DNA from: Bradyrhizobium tropiciagri
GTDB taxonomy: Bacteria > Pseudomonadota > Alphaproteobacteria > Rhizobiales > Xanthobacteraceae
Direction of reading: 5' to 3'
Length of the DNA: 64,000 bases
Assembly (NCBI RefSeq): GCF_018130545.1
Contig: NZ_JAFCKF010000004.1
Span: 124,001 to 188,000, forward strand
In this document: positions 35,544 through 44,564 of the stretch, one piece after another
Numbering within the stretch: position 1 is the first letter of the stretch
Layout of the letters: every line of letters begins with the position of its first letter
The notes under the pieces: model-generated
What the model saw: the letters and a program-made list of their open reading frames with translations, nothing else
Told to the model about the DNA's origin: nothing
Databases searched by the model: none
Position numbers and translations under genes: made by a program

Positions 35544-37025
35544 TTACCGCATCACGAACGGATTCGCCGGCACGTCGGTCGCGGTCGAGATCCAGACGCT
35601 CTTGGTCTCCTGGTACTCGCGCACCGCGTCGATGCCGCTCTCGCGGCCGACGCCGGAGAACTTCATGCCGCCGAACGGCATCATGTAGCTGATGGCGCGG
35701 TAGGTGTTCACCCACACCGTGCCGGCGCGCAGCTGCTTCGGCACGCGGATGGCGCGGGCGAGGTCCTTGGTCCAGATCCCGGCGGCGAGGCCGTAGATCG
35801 TGTCGTTGGCGATGCGGATGGCGTCTTCCTCGGTGTCGAAGGAGATGATCGAGAGCACCGGGCCGAACACCTCCTCACGCGCGATCCGCATGGTGTTGTC
35901 GACATCGGTGAAAATCGTCGGCTCGACGAACTGGCCGCCCTTGATGCCGTCGCCGGATGCCGGCTTGCCGCCGAGCAGGCAGCGCGCGCCCTCGGCCTTG
36001 GCGATGTCGATGTAGTCGAGCACCTTCTTGTACTGCGCCGGCGTGGTGATCGGGCCGACATTGGTGTCGGCTTGCATCGGATCGCCGATCTTGGCGGATT
36101 TCGCCAGCTCCAGCACGCGGGCGACGAACTTCTCCTTGATCGAGCTCTGCACCAGCAGGCGCGAGCCCGCGATGCAGGTTTGGCCCGTGGCGGCGAAGAT
36201 GCCGGAGATCGCGCCGGCCGCAGCCGCCGTGAGGTCGGCATCCTCGAACACGATGTTCGGCGACTTGCCGCCGAGCTCGAGCGAGACCCGCTTCAAGCTC
36301 TTCGCCGCGGTCTCGTAGACCTTGGCGCCGGTCGTATCCGATCCGGTGAAGGTGATCTTGGCGACACCGGGATGCGAAATCAGCGCGGAGCCCGCCTCGG
36401 GCCCGAACCCGGTCACCACGTTGAAGATGCCGTCCGGGATGCCGGCCTCCTTGGTCAGCGCGGCGAATTCCAGCGTGCTGGCCGAAGTGAATTCCGACGG
36501 CTTCACGACCACCGCGCAACCGGCGGCGAGCGCGGCGGCGCATTTCCAGGCGACGAACAGCAGCGGCGAATTCCAGGCGGTCAGCGCCGCGACCACGCCG
36601 ACCGGCTCATGCGTCGTGTAGGCGAAGGTCTCAGCCTTGTCGATCGGCACCAGGCCGCCTTCGAGCTTGTCGACCAGGCCGCCGAAATACCACCACCACT
36701 CCGGATGGTAGCGGAGCTGGCCCAGCATTTCGGCCATCAGCTTGCCGTTGTCGCGCACCTCGATCTCGGCGAGACGCTCGGCATTGGCGGCGACGAGGTC
36801 GCCGAGCTTGCGCATCACCTTGCCGCGCGCCGAGGCCGTCATCTTGGCCCAGGGACCGTTCCACATCGCCTCGTTGGCGGCCTTCACCGCCTTGTCGGCA
36901 TCGGCGGCCGTGCCGCGCGGGATTTTCGCCCAGGCCTCGCCGCGATAGGGATCGATCGTTTCGAACCACTCGCCATTGGCGGGGTCGACATACTGGCCAT
37001 TGATGTAGAGCTGATAGGTCTTCAT
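35544..37025 (-). CDS. Aldehyde dehydrogenase
   Basis: NAD(P)-dependent oxidation of an aldehyde to its acid. 493 residues from MKTYQLYING (the ATG at 37025 follows GGGAGG by six bases). Catalytic residues are in LELGGKSPNIVFEDAD (Glu) and GQTCIAGSR (Cys); VEPTIFTDVDNTMRIAREEVFGPV and the C-terminal PFGGMKFSGVGRE also match. The substrate is not determined. The gene is followed in the convergent direction by a LysR gene that ends 73 bases away. Confidence 0.93.
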   Translation of the reverse strand: MKTYQLYINGQYVDPANGEWFETIDPYRGEAWAKIPRGTAADADKAVKAANEAMWNGPWAKMTASARGKVMRKLGDLVAANAERLAEIEVRDNGKLMAEMLGQLRYHPEWWWYFGGLVDKLEGGLVPIDKAETFAYTTHEPVGVVAALTAWNSPLLFVAWKCAAALAAGCAVVVKPSEFTSASTLEFAALTKEAGIPDGIFNVVTGFGPEAGSALISHPGVAKITFTGSDTTGAKVYETAAKSLKRVSLELGGKSPNIVFEDADLTAAAAGAISGIFAATGQTCIAGSRLLVQSSIKEKFVARVLELAKSAKIGDPMQADTNVGPITTPAQYKKVLDYIDIAKAEGARCLLGGKPASGDGIKGGQFVEPTIFTDVDNTMRIAREEVFGPVLSIISFDTEEDAIRIANDTIYGLAAGIWTKDLARAIRVPKQLRAGTVWVNTYRAISYMMPFGGMKFSGVGRESGIDAVREYQETKSVWISTATDVPANPFVMR

Positions 37026-37134
37026 GAGATCCTCCCGCAAGGCAATGGTTCTGGTTGGCGAAATGCTACCACGCCTTGCGCGACGCCGTCATAACGCAGC
37101 TGCTTGAGTGGGTTGCAGACGGGGGCGATCGCCG

Positions 37135-37602
37135 TCAGCCGTGCGTCGCGGCAAGCTCGGCTGCGATGATCGCGCCGAGCGCCATGTCGCTCTGCTGGCC
37201 GAAGCCGTGATGCACGATGTTGCCGTCGCGGCCGATCAGGATGCTGGTCGGGGTTCCCTGCATGCCGTAGCGCTGCATCGTGACCGGGATCGGCGTGCCG
37301 TCGCCGGCCTCGTCGACGCCGATCGGAAAGGTCAGCCGGTACTCGTGGATGAAGGCTTCCAGCGACACGGGTGTCATCGCCGCATGGTGTTCGAACACGG
37401 TGTGCAGCCCGATCACCTGCAGATCCGAATGCTTGAACAGCTCGAATGCGCGCTGGGTCTGCGGCGTGCCGTGCGCGACGCAGCCGGGACACAGCATCTG
37501 GAAGGCATGCAGCAGCACCGGGCGGCCGCGCAGCGCGGCCAGGGTCAGCGGCTCGCTGGTGTTGAACCAGCGGGACGCGGCGATTTCCGGTGCGGGAGTC
37601 AC
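37135..37602 (-). CDS. Redoxin/thioredoxin-like protein
   Basis: A 155-residue cytoplasmic thioredoxin-fold protein with MLCPGCVAHG (CPGC active site), preceded by LRGRPVLLHAF, and the cis-Pro loop MQGTPTSILIGRDG. This is the peroxiredoxin/TlpA-like group. The chosen start is GTG (VTPAPEIAASRW) with AAGGA upstream; the frame extends about 36 codons further but without a family match. No signal peptide. It lies between the aldehyde dehydrogenase and RND pump genes. Confidence 0.72.
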   Translation of the reverse strand: MTPAPEIAASRWFNTSEPLTLAALRGRPVLLHAFQMLCPGCVAHGTPQTQRAFELFKHSDLQVIGLHTVFEHHAAMTPVSLEAFIHEYRLTFPIGVDEAGDGTPIPVTMQRYGMQGTPTSILIGRDGNIVHHGFGQQSDMALGAIIAAELAATHG

Positions 37603-37660
37603 GGCCTGGTTCCTTGCGCCTGTCACTTCGCGGCAGGTTGGCAAGATCGCGGCCGGTCTG

Positions 37661-40600
37661 TCAACGACCGGCGGCGCTTGCTGCAGCTCGCCGTGCGCGC
37701 CGTGCGGCACGGCGCCGCTGGGTCCAGAGCCGGGCGCGATCGAGATAGAGATAGACCACCGGCGTGGTGTAGAGGGTCAGGATCTGGCTCAGGATCAGGC
37801 CGCCGAAGATCGCGATGCCGAGCGGCTGGCGCAGCTCGCTGCCTTCGCCGAGGCCGATCATCAGCGGCACCGCGCCGAACAGCGCCGCAAGCGTCGTCAT
37901 CATGATCGGGCGGAAGCGCATCACGCAGGCCTCGTAGATCGCATCGCGCGACGACAGCCCGCGCAGCCGCTCGGCATCGAGTGCGAAGTCGATCATCATG
38001 ATCGCGTTCTTCTTGACGATGCCGACCAAGAGGATCACCCCGATTGCGCCGATCAGGTCGAAATCGGTGTGCGACAGCATCAACGCGGCCACCGCGCCGA
38101 CGCCGGCCGAGGGCAAGGTGGACAGGATGGTCAGCGGGTGGATGTAGCTCTCATAGAGCATGCCGAGCGAGATGTAGATCGTCGCCAGCGCCGCGACGAT
38201 CAGGAACAACTCGTTCGCCAGCGCCTGCTGGAAGATCTTCGCGGAGCCGGCGAATCCGCCGGAAATGCTCGCCGGCATGTTGATCGCGTGCATCGCGGTC
38301 TCGATCGTGGTGGTCGCCGTGCTCAACGAGACCCCCGGCGGCAGATTGAACGAGATGGTGCTGGCAACCAGCAGGTCCTGGTGGTTGACCGAAAGCGGCG
38401 TTTCGCCATGCTCGAAACGCGCGACGCTCGACAGCGGAATCATCGTCTCGGCACTGGTCGAGACCGCGGTCCCGGTCGAGGCGACGCCCTTGCCGGTGGC
38501 GCCGATCGAGTTGGTCGCCTGGTTGCGCACCACATTAGCAGCGACCGAGCTGACCGAACTCTTCTGCGACGATGAGGCCACCGTTCCGGCCACCGCATTG
38601 GTGCTCTGGGTGCCGGTGGCCGATCCGCCCGAGGTCGAGATGTAGACCTCCTTCAGGGTCTGCGGGTCCTGCGAGAAGCGCGGCGCGACTTCCATGATGA
38701 CGTGATACTGGTTGCGCGCGACGAAGATGGTCGAGACCTGGCGCTGCCCGAACGCGTCATAGAGCGTGTTGTCGAGCTGGGCGACCGTGATCCCGAGCCG
38801 CGAGGCGGCGTCGCGATCGATCACCAGATTGGCCTGCAGCGCCTTGTTCTGCTGGTCGCTGTTGACGTCGGTGAGCGTCGGCTCCTTCTGCAGCGCGGCG
38901 ACGAGCTTCGGCGTCCACTCGTTCAGTTCTTCGAAGGTCGAGCCTTTCAGCGTGTACTGATACGCCGCGTTGCCCGAGCGTCCGCCGGCGCCGAGATCGC
39001 CGATCGATTGCAGGAACAAAGTGGCGCCGGCGACGCTTGCCAGGGGTTCGCGAAGCCGCTCGATCACCTTGTCGGCGCGCAGCCCGCGTTCGTTCATCGG
39101 CTTCAGCGAGGCGAATACGGTGCCGGTGTTGGTGCCGCCCGGGCCGACACCGCCGCCGCCGGTGAAGCCGACCGCGGTCTCGACCGCCGGATCCGACTTC
39201 ACGATGTCGATGAATTGGGTCAGTTTCTGCCGCATCAGCTGAAATGAGGTGCTCTGGTCGGCCTGGATCGAGCCAACCAGCAGCCCGGTATCTTGTTGTG
39301 GGACGAAGCCCTTGGGCACGACCTTGTAGAGATGGAAGTTCAGATAGAGCGTCGAGGCCAGGATCAGCATCACCAGCAGCGGATGACGCAGCGCGAGGCC
39401 AAGCGTCGTGCGGTAGCCGTTCAGCATCAATTCGAAGATCCGCTCGCTGATCCGGTAGGTCCGGCCATGCGGCTGGCCTTCCTCCTTGCGCAGCACCACG
39501 GCGCACATCATCGGCGTCGTGGTCAGCGAGACCACCAGCGAGATCACGATCGCGATCGTGATGGTCATGGCGAATTCGCGGAACAGGCGCCCGACCAGCC
39601 CGCCCATCAACAGGATCGGCACGAACACCGCGACCAGCGACACGCTCATCGACAGCACCGTGAAGCCGACTTCGCGGGTGCCGAGCAGCGTCGCTTCCAG
39701 CCGCGACAGCCCGGCGTCCATGTGGCGGGTGATATTTTCCAGCACCACGATGGCATCGTCGACCACGAAGCCGGTCGCCACCGTCAGCGCCATCAGCGAG
39801 AAGATATCGAGTGTGTAGCCGAGCAGGTACATCACCGCGAAGGTCGCAATCAGCGACACGCCGACCGCCACCACCGGCACCAGCGTCGCCCGCGCATTGC
39901 GCAGGAAGGCGAACACCACCAGGATCACCAGGGCAACGGCGATCAGCAGCGTGATCTCGACATCGTGCAGCGAGGCCCGGATCGTCTTCGAGCGGTCCAT
40001 CGCCAGCGTGATGTCGATCGCCGGCGAGACCGAGGCCTTGAGCTGCGGCATCAGCCCCTTCACATTGTCGACCATCTTGATGATGTTGGCGCCGGGCTGC
40101 CGGTACACGATCATCACGACGGCCGGCTTGCCGTTGGCGAGGCCGAGCGTGCGCACATTCTCGACGGAATCGATCACGTCGCCGACGTCGGTCAACCGCA
40201 CCGCGGCGCCGTTGCGGTAGGCGACGACCAGCGGCTTGTAGTCGGCCGCCTTGCGGGCCTGGTCGTTGGCGTAGATCTGGTAGCGCTGGTCGCCGACGTC
40301 GATGCCGCCCTTCGGGCTGTGCGCATTGGCGCTACTCAGCGCGGCGCGGACGTCCTCGAGCCCGATGCCGTATTTGTAGAGCGCCGGTGGGATCAGCTCG
40401 ACGCGCACCGCGGGCAGCGAGCCGCCGCCGACCGAGACCTCGCCGACGCCCTCGACCTGCGACAGCTTCTGCGCCAGCACGGTCGAGGCGGCGTCGTAGA
40501 GTTCGGCCGGCGTCAGCGTGTCCGAGGTCAAAGTGTAGATCAGGATCGGCGCCGAGGCCGGGTTGAACTTGCGGTAGGTCGGATTGGCGCGCAGGTTGGT

Positions 40601-40960
40601 CGGCAGGTCGGCGCGCGCCGCGTTGATCGCGGCCTGCACGTCGCGCGCGGCGCCGTTGATGTCGCGGTCGATGTCGAATTGCAGCGTGATGCGCGCCGAG
40701 CCGAGCGAGGATTGCGACGTCATTTCGGTCACGCTGGCGATCTGGCCGAGGTGGCGTTCCAGGGGACTCGCCACGGTGGCCGCAACATCGGCCGGGCTGG
40801 CGCCGGGCAGGGTCGCCTGTACCATGATGGTCGGGATGTCGACGTCCGGCAGCGGCGACACCGGCAGCTTGAAGAACGCAATGATGCCCGCCACCACCAG
40901 TCCAAGCGACAGCAGTGTGGTGCCGACCGGGCGGCGAACAAAGGGAGCGGAGAGGTTCAT
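37661..40960 (-). CDS. RND efflux pump permease (MdtB/MdtC-like)
   Basis: A 1099-residue inner-membrane multidrug pump of the HAE1 family. It has PDVDIPTIMVQATLPGASP at the N terminus, the proton-relay Asp pair in VATGFVVDDAIVVLENI, twelve predicted helices, and the second-half VGIVKKNAIMMIDFALD. It is about 60 residues longer than most relatives; an insertion near residues 773-837 is made almost wholly of Ser, Thr, Ala, Gly and Val. No membrane fusion protein or outer-membrane channel gene is adjacent, so it is an orphan or uses a partner elsewhere. Confidence 0.92.
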   Translation of the reverse strand: MNLSAPFVRRPVGTTLLSLGLVVAGIIAFFKLPVSPLPDVDIPTIMVQATLPGASPADVAATVASPLERHLGQIASVTEMTSQSSLGSARITLQFDIDRDINGAARDVQAAINAARADLPTNLRANPTYRKFNPASAPILIYTLTSDTLTPAELYDAASTVLAQKLSQVEGVGEVSVGGGSLPAVRVELIPPALYKYGIGLEDVRAALSSANAHSPKGGIDVGDQRYQIYANDQARKAADYKPLVVAYRNGAAVRLTDVGDVIDSVENVRTLGLANGKPAVVMIVYRQPGANIIKMVDNVKGLMPQLKASVSPAIDITLAMDRSKTIRASLHDVEITLLIAVALVILVVFAFLRNARATLVPVVAVGVSLIATFAVMYLLGYTLDIFSLMALTVATGFVVDDAIVVLENITRHMDAGLSRLEATLLGTREVGFTVLSMSVSLVAVFVPILLMGGLVGRLFREFAMTITIAIVISLVVSLTTTPMMCAVVLRKEEGQPHGRTYRISERIFELMLNGYRTTLGLALRHPLLVMLILASTLYLNFHLYKVVPKGFVPQQDTGLLVGSIQADQSTSFQLMRQKLTQFIDIVKSDPAVETAVGFTGGGGVGPGGTNTGTVFASLKPMNERGLRADKVIERLREPLASVAGATLFLQSIGDLGAGGRSGNAAYQYTLKGSTFEELNEWTPKLVAALQKEPTLTDVNSDQQNKALQANLVIDRDAASRLGITVAQLDNTLYDAFGQRQVSTIFVARNQYHVIMEVAPRFSQDPQTLKEVYISTSGGSATGTQSTNAVAGTVASSSQKSSVSSVAANVVRNQATNSIGATGKGVASTGTAVSTSAETMIPLSSVARFEHGETPLSVNHQDLLVASTISFNLPPGVSLSTATTTIETAMHAINMPASISGGFAGSAKIFQQALANELFLIVAALATIYISLGMLYESYIHPLTILSTLPSAGVGAVAALMLSHTDFDLIGAIGVILLVGIVKKNAIMMIDFALDAERLRGLSSRDAIYEACVMRFRPIMMTTLAALFGAVPLMIGLGEGSELRQPLGIAIFGGLILSQILTLYTTPVVYLYLDRARLWTQRRRAARRARRAAASAAGR

Positions 40961-41113
40961 TGCATCAGCGAGCGATGTTTGCGGATCAGCTTCTATCCGT
41001 CCGCGCCGCGATGCAAAAGCCTAAATGTCACAGGGCGCTGCCTTAGAGAAGCCGCGATGTGTCTGGCCGCAACAAAGGCGGCATCGAAGGTGCGCTCGAT
41101 CCAAACGGGCCGT

Positions 41114-41872
41114 TCAGTCGGCATCGGGTCCGGAGCTCTTCTGCGCGCGAATTGCGCCGCGTTCGAGCAACCAGGTCACGACCTCGCGACGGTCCGCTTG
41201 CTCTGCGATGTCGAGCGGTGTTTGCCCGGACCACGGCGCGGGCCAGTTGAGGTCGGCTCCGCGTTCGAGCAGATACCTTGCCGCGGCGAGTTGTCCGCCA
41301 TGGCAGGCGTTCCAGAATGGTCCTGAGAGCTCGTCGGCCGGCACGGCCGCGGCCGCGAAACGGCCGGTGATCTCCGGCATCATGCCGAGCGCCGCCTCGT
41401 GCCACAACTGCGTCCGCGCGCCGCGATCGACCAGCCGCCGCGCCGCCGCCCATTGGCCGTAGCCGACAGCCGACGACAGCGGCGAGGCGCCATCGATCGA
41501 TGAGCCCTCATGCTCGATATCGGCACCGGCGTCGAGCAGCGCATCGATCAGCGCGACATCGTCGCAACTCGCGGCCCAGTGCAGCGGAGCTTCGCGATGC
41601 CACATCGCGACGGCCGGTGCGTCGAGATCGGTGCCGGCCGCGGCGAGGATCTGCACGATCGCAGCTGCATTGGGATTATGGCCCGGCCAATCGGCAAGCA
41701 GATGCAGCGGCGTTCGTCCGCCGCCCTTCGCATCCTCGACCACGCAGGTCGCAAGTCCGGGATGCGAGGCGAGCAGCGCGCACAGACGTTCGGCCTCGCC
41801 GGCCTTGAGGACCGCCGTGAACTCGGCGGCGAGCGGGTCGTCGCTGCGCAATCTCGGCATCTCGGTGCTCAT
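41114..41872 (-). CDS. Ankyrin-repeat protein
   Basis: A 252-residue protein of about five ankyrin repeats. Clear units are GRTPLHLLADWPGHNP, APLHWAASCDDVALIDALLDAGAD, SPLSSAVGYGQWAAARRLVDRGA, NACHGGQLAAARYLLERGADLN and TPLDIAEQADRREVVTWLLERGA. No signal peptide, so it is cytoplasmic. GGGAGG lies six bases before the ATG. The gene begins 21 bases after the caspase-like gene on the same strand, so the two are probably one operon. A binding partner is not known. Confidence 0.88.
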   Translation of the reverse strand: MSTEMPRLRSDDPLAAEFTAVLKAGEAERLCALLASHPGLATCVVEDAKGGGRTPLHLLADWPGHNPNAAAIVQILAAAGTDLDAPAVAMWHREAPLHWAASCDDVALIDALLDAGADIEHEGSSIDGASPLSSAVGYGQWAAARRLVDRGARTQLWHEAALGMMPEITGRFAAAAVPADELSGPFWNACHGGQLAAARYLLERGADLNWPAPWSGQTPLDIAEQADRREVVTWLLERGAIRAQKSSGPDAD

Positions 41873-41893
41873 CGCCGGCCTCCCGCATCCGGA

Positions 41894-43702
41894 TTATTTT
41901 GCCGCATTCTGGCTCGCGCCGACGAAGTAGAAATCCTCGCTTCCCGGCACCGAACCGTAGCTGAAGGGCTGCTGCCGGCGATCGGTCGCGGCCATCACGT
42001 CGTCGCGCACGAGGTCGAACAGCTTGCGGATCTCGATCCGCGGTGTCTGCATGCGCTTGATCAAGGCGGTCACGAACGGGCTGTGGCCGCCGTCGCCGTC
42101 GAGCGCGACCTGGCCGTGCTTGGCAGCGTAGACCACCAGCGTGCCGCTGTCGGGCTCGACCTGGGCCAATCCCCGGCCGATCGAGCGCGATGCGACGGTA
42201 CGCTTGATCTGGTTGGCGAACGGATTGTCGCGGCAGGCATCGAGAATCACGAGATGCAGCTTGCGGGCGCCTTCGGTCGCGCCCATCACCTGGGTCAGCG
42301 CCACGGCCTCATACGGCACGTCGCGGTCGGTCGCGAGCTTCGCATCGACCGGCACCAGGTAGTTCTCGCCGGCCATCTCCATGCCGTGCCCGGCATAATA
42401 GATCACCGCCCAGTCCGCGCCATCGGCGGCGTTGGCGAACGACTTCAGCGCTTCGACCAGGCTGTCCCGCGTGGCGTCGGTAACGAGCCGGACATCCTGA
42501 AAGCCTGTGGCGCGCAGCGTCTCGGCAATTGCCGCGGCGTCCTGGCCGGGGTTCGGCAGCACCGGCACGGAGCGATATTTCGAATTGCCGACGACAAGCG
42601 CCACGCGCCGCTCAGTCGTTGCCGACTTCGGGCTCGCGCCGACCGGCGCGATCGGAACGGCTGCGGCGAGCGCGGGGGCGGCAGGCTTGGCCGCGCCATG
42701 ATCGGCGCTGACGCTCTTGTCGGTCGCGGCGACCTTGTCGAGCCGTTGCAGGCCTTCCCTCGCGACGCGCTGACCCTGGGTGCGGTCGAGCTGATCGAGG
42801 CCGATCACATCGAGCGCATGGCGGAAGTCGGTGCGGGCAGTGTCGAGGTCGCCCTTCTTCTCGTCGGCGAGGCCGCGCCGCGCGTAGTTCAATGCGCCCT
42901 GGGCATTGAGTTGCGTGGCGTGGTCGTAGTCGCGCATCGCCTGATCGAGCTCGCCTTTGCTCGCCAGCGTCAGGCCGCGCAGCGAGTAGAACTCGGGCTG
43001 GCCATCCTGGATCGCGATCGCGCGATCGACGTCGCGCGCGGCATTGTCGATGTCGCCGGCGCTGATCTCGACTACGGCCCGGCAGTAATAGGGGCCGCTG
43101 GCGCGCGGCGCGACCTTGAGCGCATCCTGGCAATGCAGCGCCGCGAGCCGGTCCTTGCCGCTGAAGTCGTACACAAGCGCGCGATTGACATAGGCGTACC
43201 AGGAGTTGGGATCGAGCTCGATCGATCTGCCGTAGTCGGCCAGCGCGCGGTCATAGTCGCCGGTGGCGACGAACAGCTCGGCGCGATTGTTGAACCAGCC
43301 GGCGCTGAACGGACCGGCGGGCTTGAGCTGGATTGCCCGGTCGAAATCGCTCAGCGCGCGGTCATAGTCCTGGTTCTGCAGGAAGACCTTGGCGCGCTGG
43401 CCGTAGGAGGGCGCAAACGACGGATTCGCCGCGATCGACTGATCGTAATCCGCCTTGGCCTTCTCCAGATCGCCCTTGTTATGCCAGGCCAGCGCCCGGT
43501 TGTAATAGGTGATCGCGAGGTCGCGTCCCCTCGGATTGGCCGCGATCAGGCGGGTGCAGGCCGGGATCACCAGGTCGGGCTGCGAATTCTTGGCGTCGCA
43601 AACCGCGCCATCCTCTCTCAGACCGGCAAAAGATGGGGAGTTCAGCAGCAACAGCAGGCCGATCGCGGCGAGCCTGAGCAATGAGGGGGGCATTCCAGTC
43701 AT
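41894..43702 (-). CDS. Caspase-like (peptidase C14) protein with TPR repeats
   Basis: A 602-residue exported protein. A signal peptide (about 1-26) precedes seven to eight TPR motifs (about 55-310; for example YYNRALAWHNKGDLEKAKAD). A Pro/Ala linker follows, then a caspase p20-like domain starting RRVALVVGNSKYRSVPVLPNP. The catalytic dyad is visible: His439 in YYAGHGMEM and Cys490 in VILDACRDNPF. Predicted location is the periplasm or outside. The TPRs probably bind a partner or substrate. It appears to be transcribed with the ankyrin gene. Bacterial relatives are varied; some act in programmed cell death. Confidence 0.88.
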   Translation of the reverse strand: MTGMPPSLLRLAAIGLLLLLNSPSFAGLREDGAVCDAKNSQPDLVIPACTRLIAANPRGRDLAITYYNRALAWHNKGDLEKAKADYDQSIAANPSFAPSYGQRAKVFLQNQDYDRALSDFDRAIQLKPAGPFSAGWFNNRAELFVATGDYDRALADYGRSIELDPNSWYAYVNRALVYDFSGKDRLAALHCQDALKVAPRASGPYYCRAVVEISAGDIDNAARDVDRAIAIQDGQPEFYSLRGLTLASKGELDQAMRDYDHATQLNAQGALNYARRGLADEKKGDLDTARTDFRHALDVIGLDQLDRTQGQRVAREGLQRLDKVAATDKSVSADHGAAKPAAPALAAAVPIAPVGASPKSATTERRVALVVGNSKYRSVPVLPNPGQDAAAIAETLRATGFQDVRLVTDATRDSLVEALKSFANAADGADWAVIYYAGHGMEMAGENYLVPVDAKLATDRDVPYEAVALTQVMGATEGARKLHLVILDACRDNPFANQIKRTVASRSIGRGLAQVEPDSGTLVVYAAKHGQVALDGDGGHSPFVTALIKRMQTPRIEIRKLFDLVRDDVMAATDRRQQPFSYGSVPGSEDFYFVGASQNAAK

Positions 43703-43779
43703 TCCATTTCAGCGACTGGAAATTGAGACCACAATGTTGTTCGCGCCGTGGCAAAAATTCGCGAGCGAGGTTCCGAGCC

Positions 43780-44388
43780 TTAGCCCGGATCGGGCCCATC
43801 CGCCGCACGCGCATCCCGATGCAGCGTACCGGAATCGTGTAGCATCGCCGCGAGCTGGTGCAGCTGCGCGTCGCGAAACCCCTGCTTCTCGATCGAGGTC
43901 ACCGTCGAGAGCACATAGTCGCGGTTGTTGCCGGAGCGGCCATGGCCCTGCAGCACCAGCCGCTGCTGTTCGGCCAGCGACAGCCGCCCGGCATATTGCA
44001 CATGGCCGCGATCGACCACATAGGCCAGCGCCGAGACGCGATCGCGCGCCGCATTCTCCAGCCACACCGAGCGCATCACCTCGCGATAGACGTTGGTGGT
44101 CTGCTCGCGTGCCCGGAGGTAGGCGATGGTGTCGTGGCGCAGCCGGGCGGCGACGCGGAACGCGATGCCGCGGCAGGCGCCGCCGCGGTCGAGCCCGAGC
44201 ACTAGGCCGGGCTTCTCCGGCGTGCCGCGGTGGTCGAACGAATAGACGCAGAGCGCGCGATGCTCGCCGATCAGCCGTGCCGGCACCTGCTCGAGGTATT
44301 CGAAGCCCGGCTTCCACATCAGCGAGCCGTAGCCGAACACCCAGAGGTCGCCGTCGGGAGATTCGGAATGGGAAGGATTTGCTGCCAT
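43780..44388 (-). CDS. Gamma-glutamylcyclotransferase, ChaC-like
   Basis: Degrades glutathione or gamma-glutamyl peptides to 5-oxoproline. The 202-residue protein has the substrate-binding loop WVFGYGSLMWKPGF, and the catalytic Glu95 in YLRAREQT, as in ChaC. Its upstream intergenic region contains an 11-bp tandem array shared with the divergent DUF2125 gene. Confidence 0.9.
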   Translation of the reverse strand: MAANPSHSESPDGDLWVFGYGSLMWKPGFEYLEQVPARLIGEHRALCVYSFDHRGTPEKPGLVLGLDRGGACRGIAFRVAARLRHDTIAYLRAREQTTNVYREVMRSVWLENAARDRVSALAYVVDRGHVQYAGRLSLAEQQRLVLQGHGRSGNNRDYVLSTVTSIEKQGFRDAQLHQLAAMLHDSGTLHRDARAADGPDPG

Positions 44389-44450
44389 CGCGCTGATGGG
44401 CTAGCAGAACAGCTAATCGAAGCGAAGCAAATTCCGTGATGTTTCCAAGA

Positions 44451-44517
44451 GTTGCGCAAGGGTTGCTCCAGGGTTGCGCGAGAGTTGCGTAAGGGCGTGC
44501 GTAGGGGTTGCCCAAGG
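44451..44517. repeat. Tandem array of six 11-12 bp units
   Basis: Six adjoining units close to GTTGCGCAAGG (five of 11 bp, the last of 12) run from 44451 to 44517. The first three starting points are 44451, 44462 and 44473. The period equals one helical turn, so a protein could contact the same face each time. It lies between the divergent chaC-like and DUF2125 genes. Confidence 0.75.
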
Positions 44518-44564
44518 CTTGCCGCCGCTTAGATTTTGACAAATTCGCCCGCCAAAGGACCCGC

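Noticed and set aside
41510-43684. 724-codon plus-strand open frame across the caspase gene
   Set aside because: Antisense shadow; the minus-strand protein has signal peptide, TPRs and a catalytic dyad.
44451-44517. Tandem repeats as a possible CRISPR
   Set aside because: Units are 11 bases with no spacers and no cas genes nearby.
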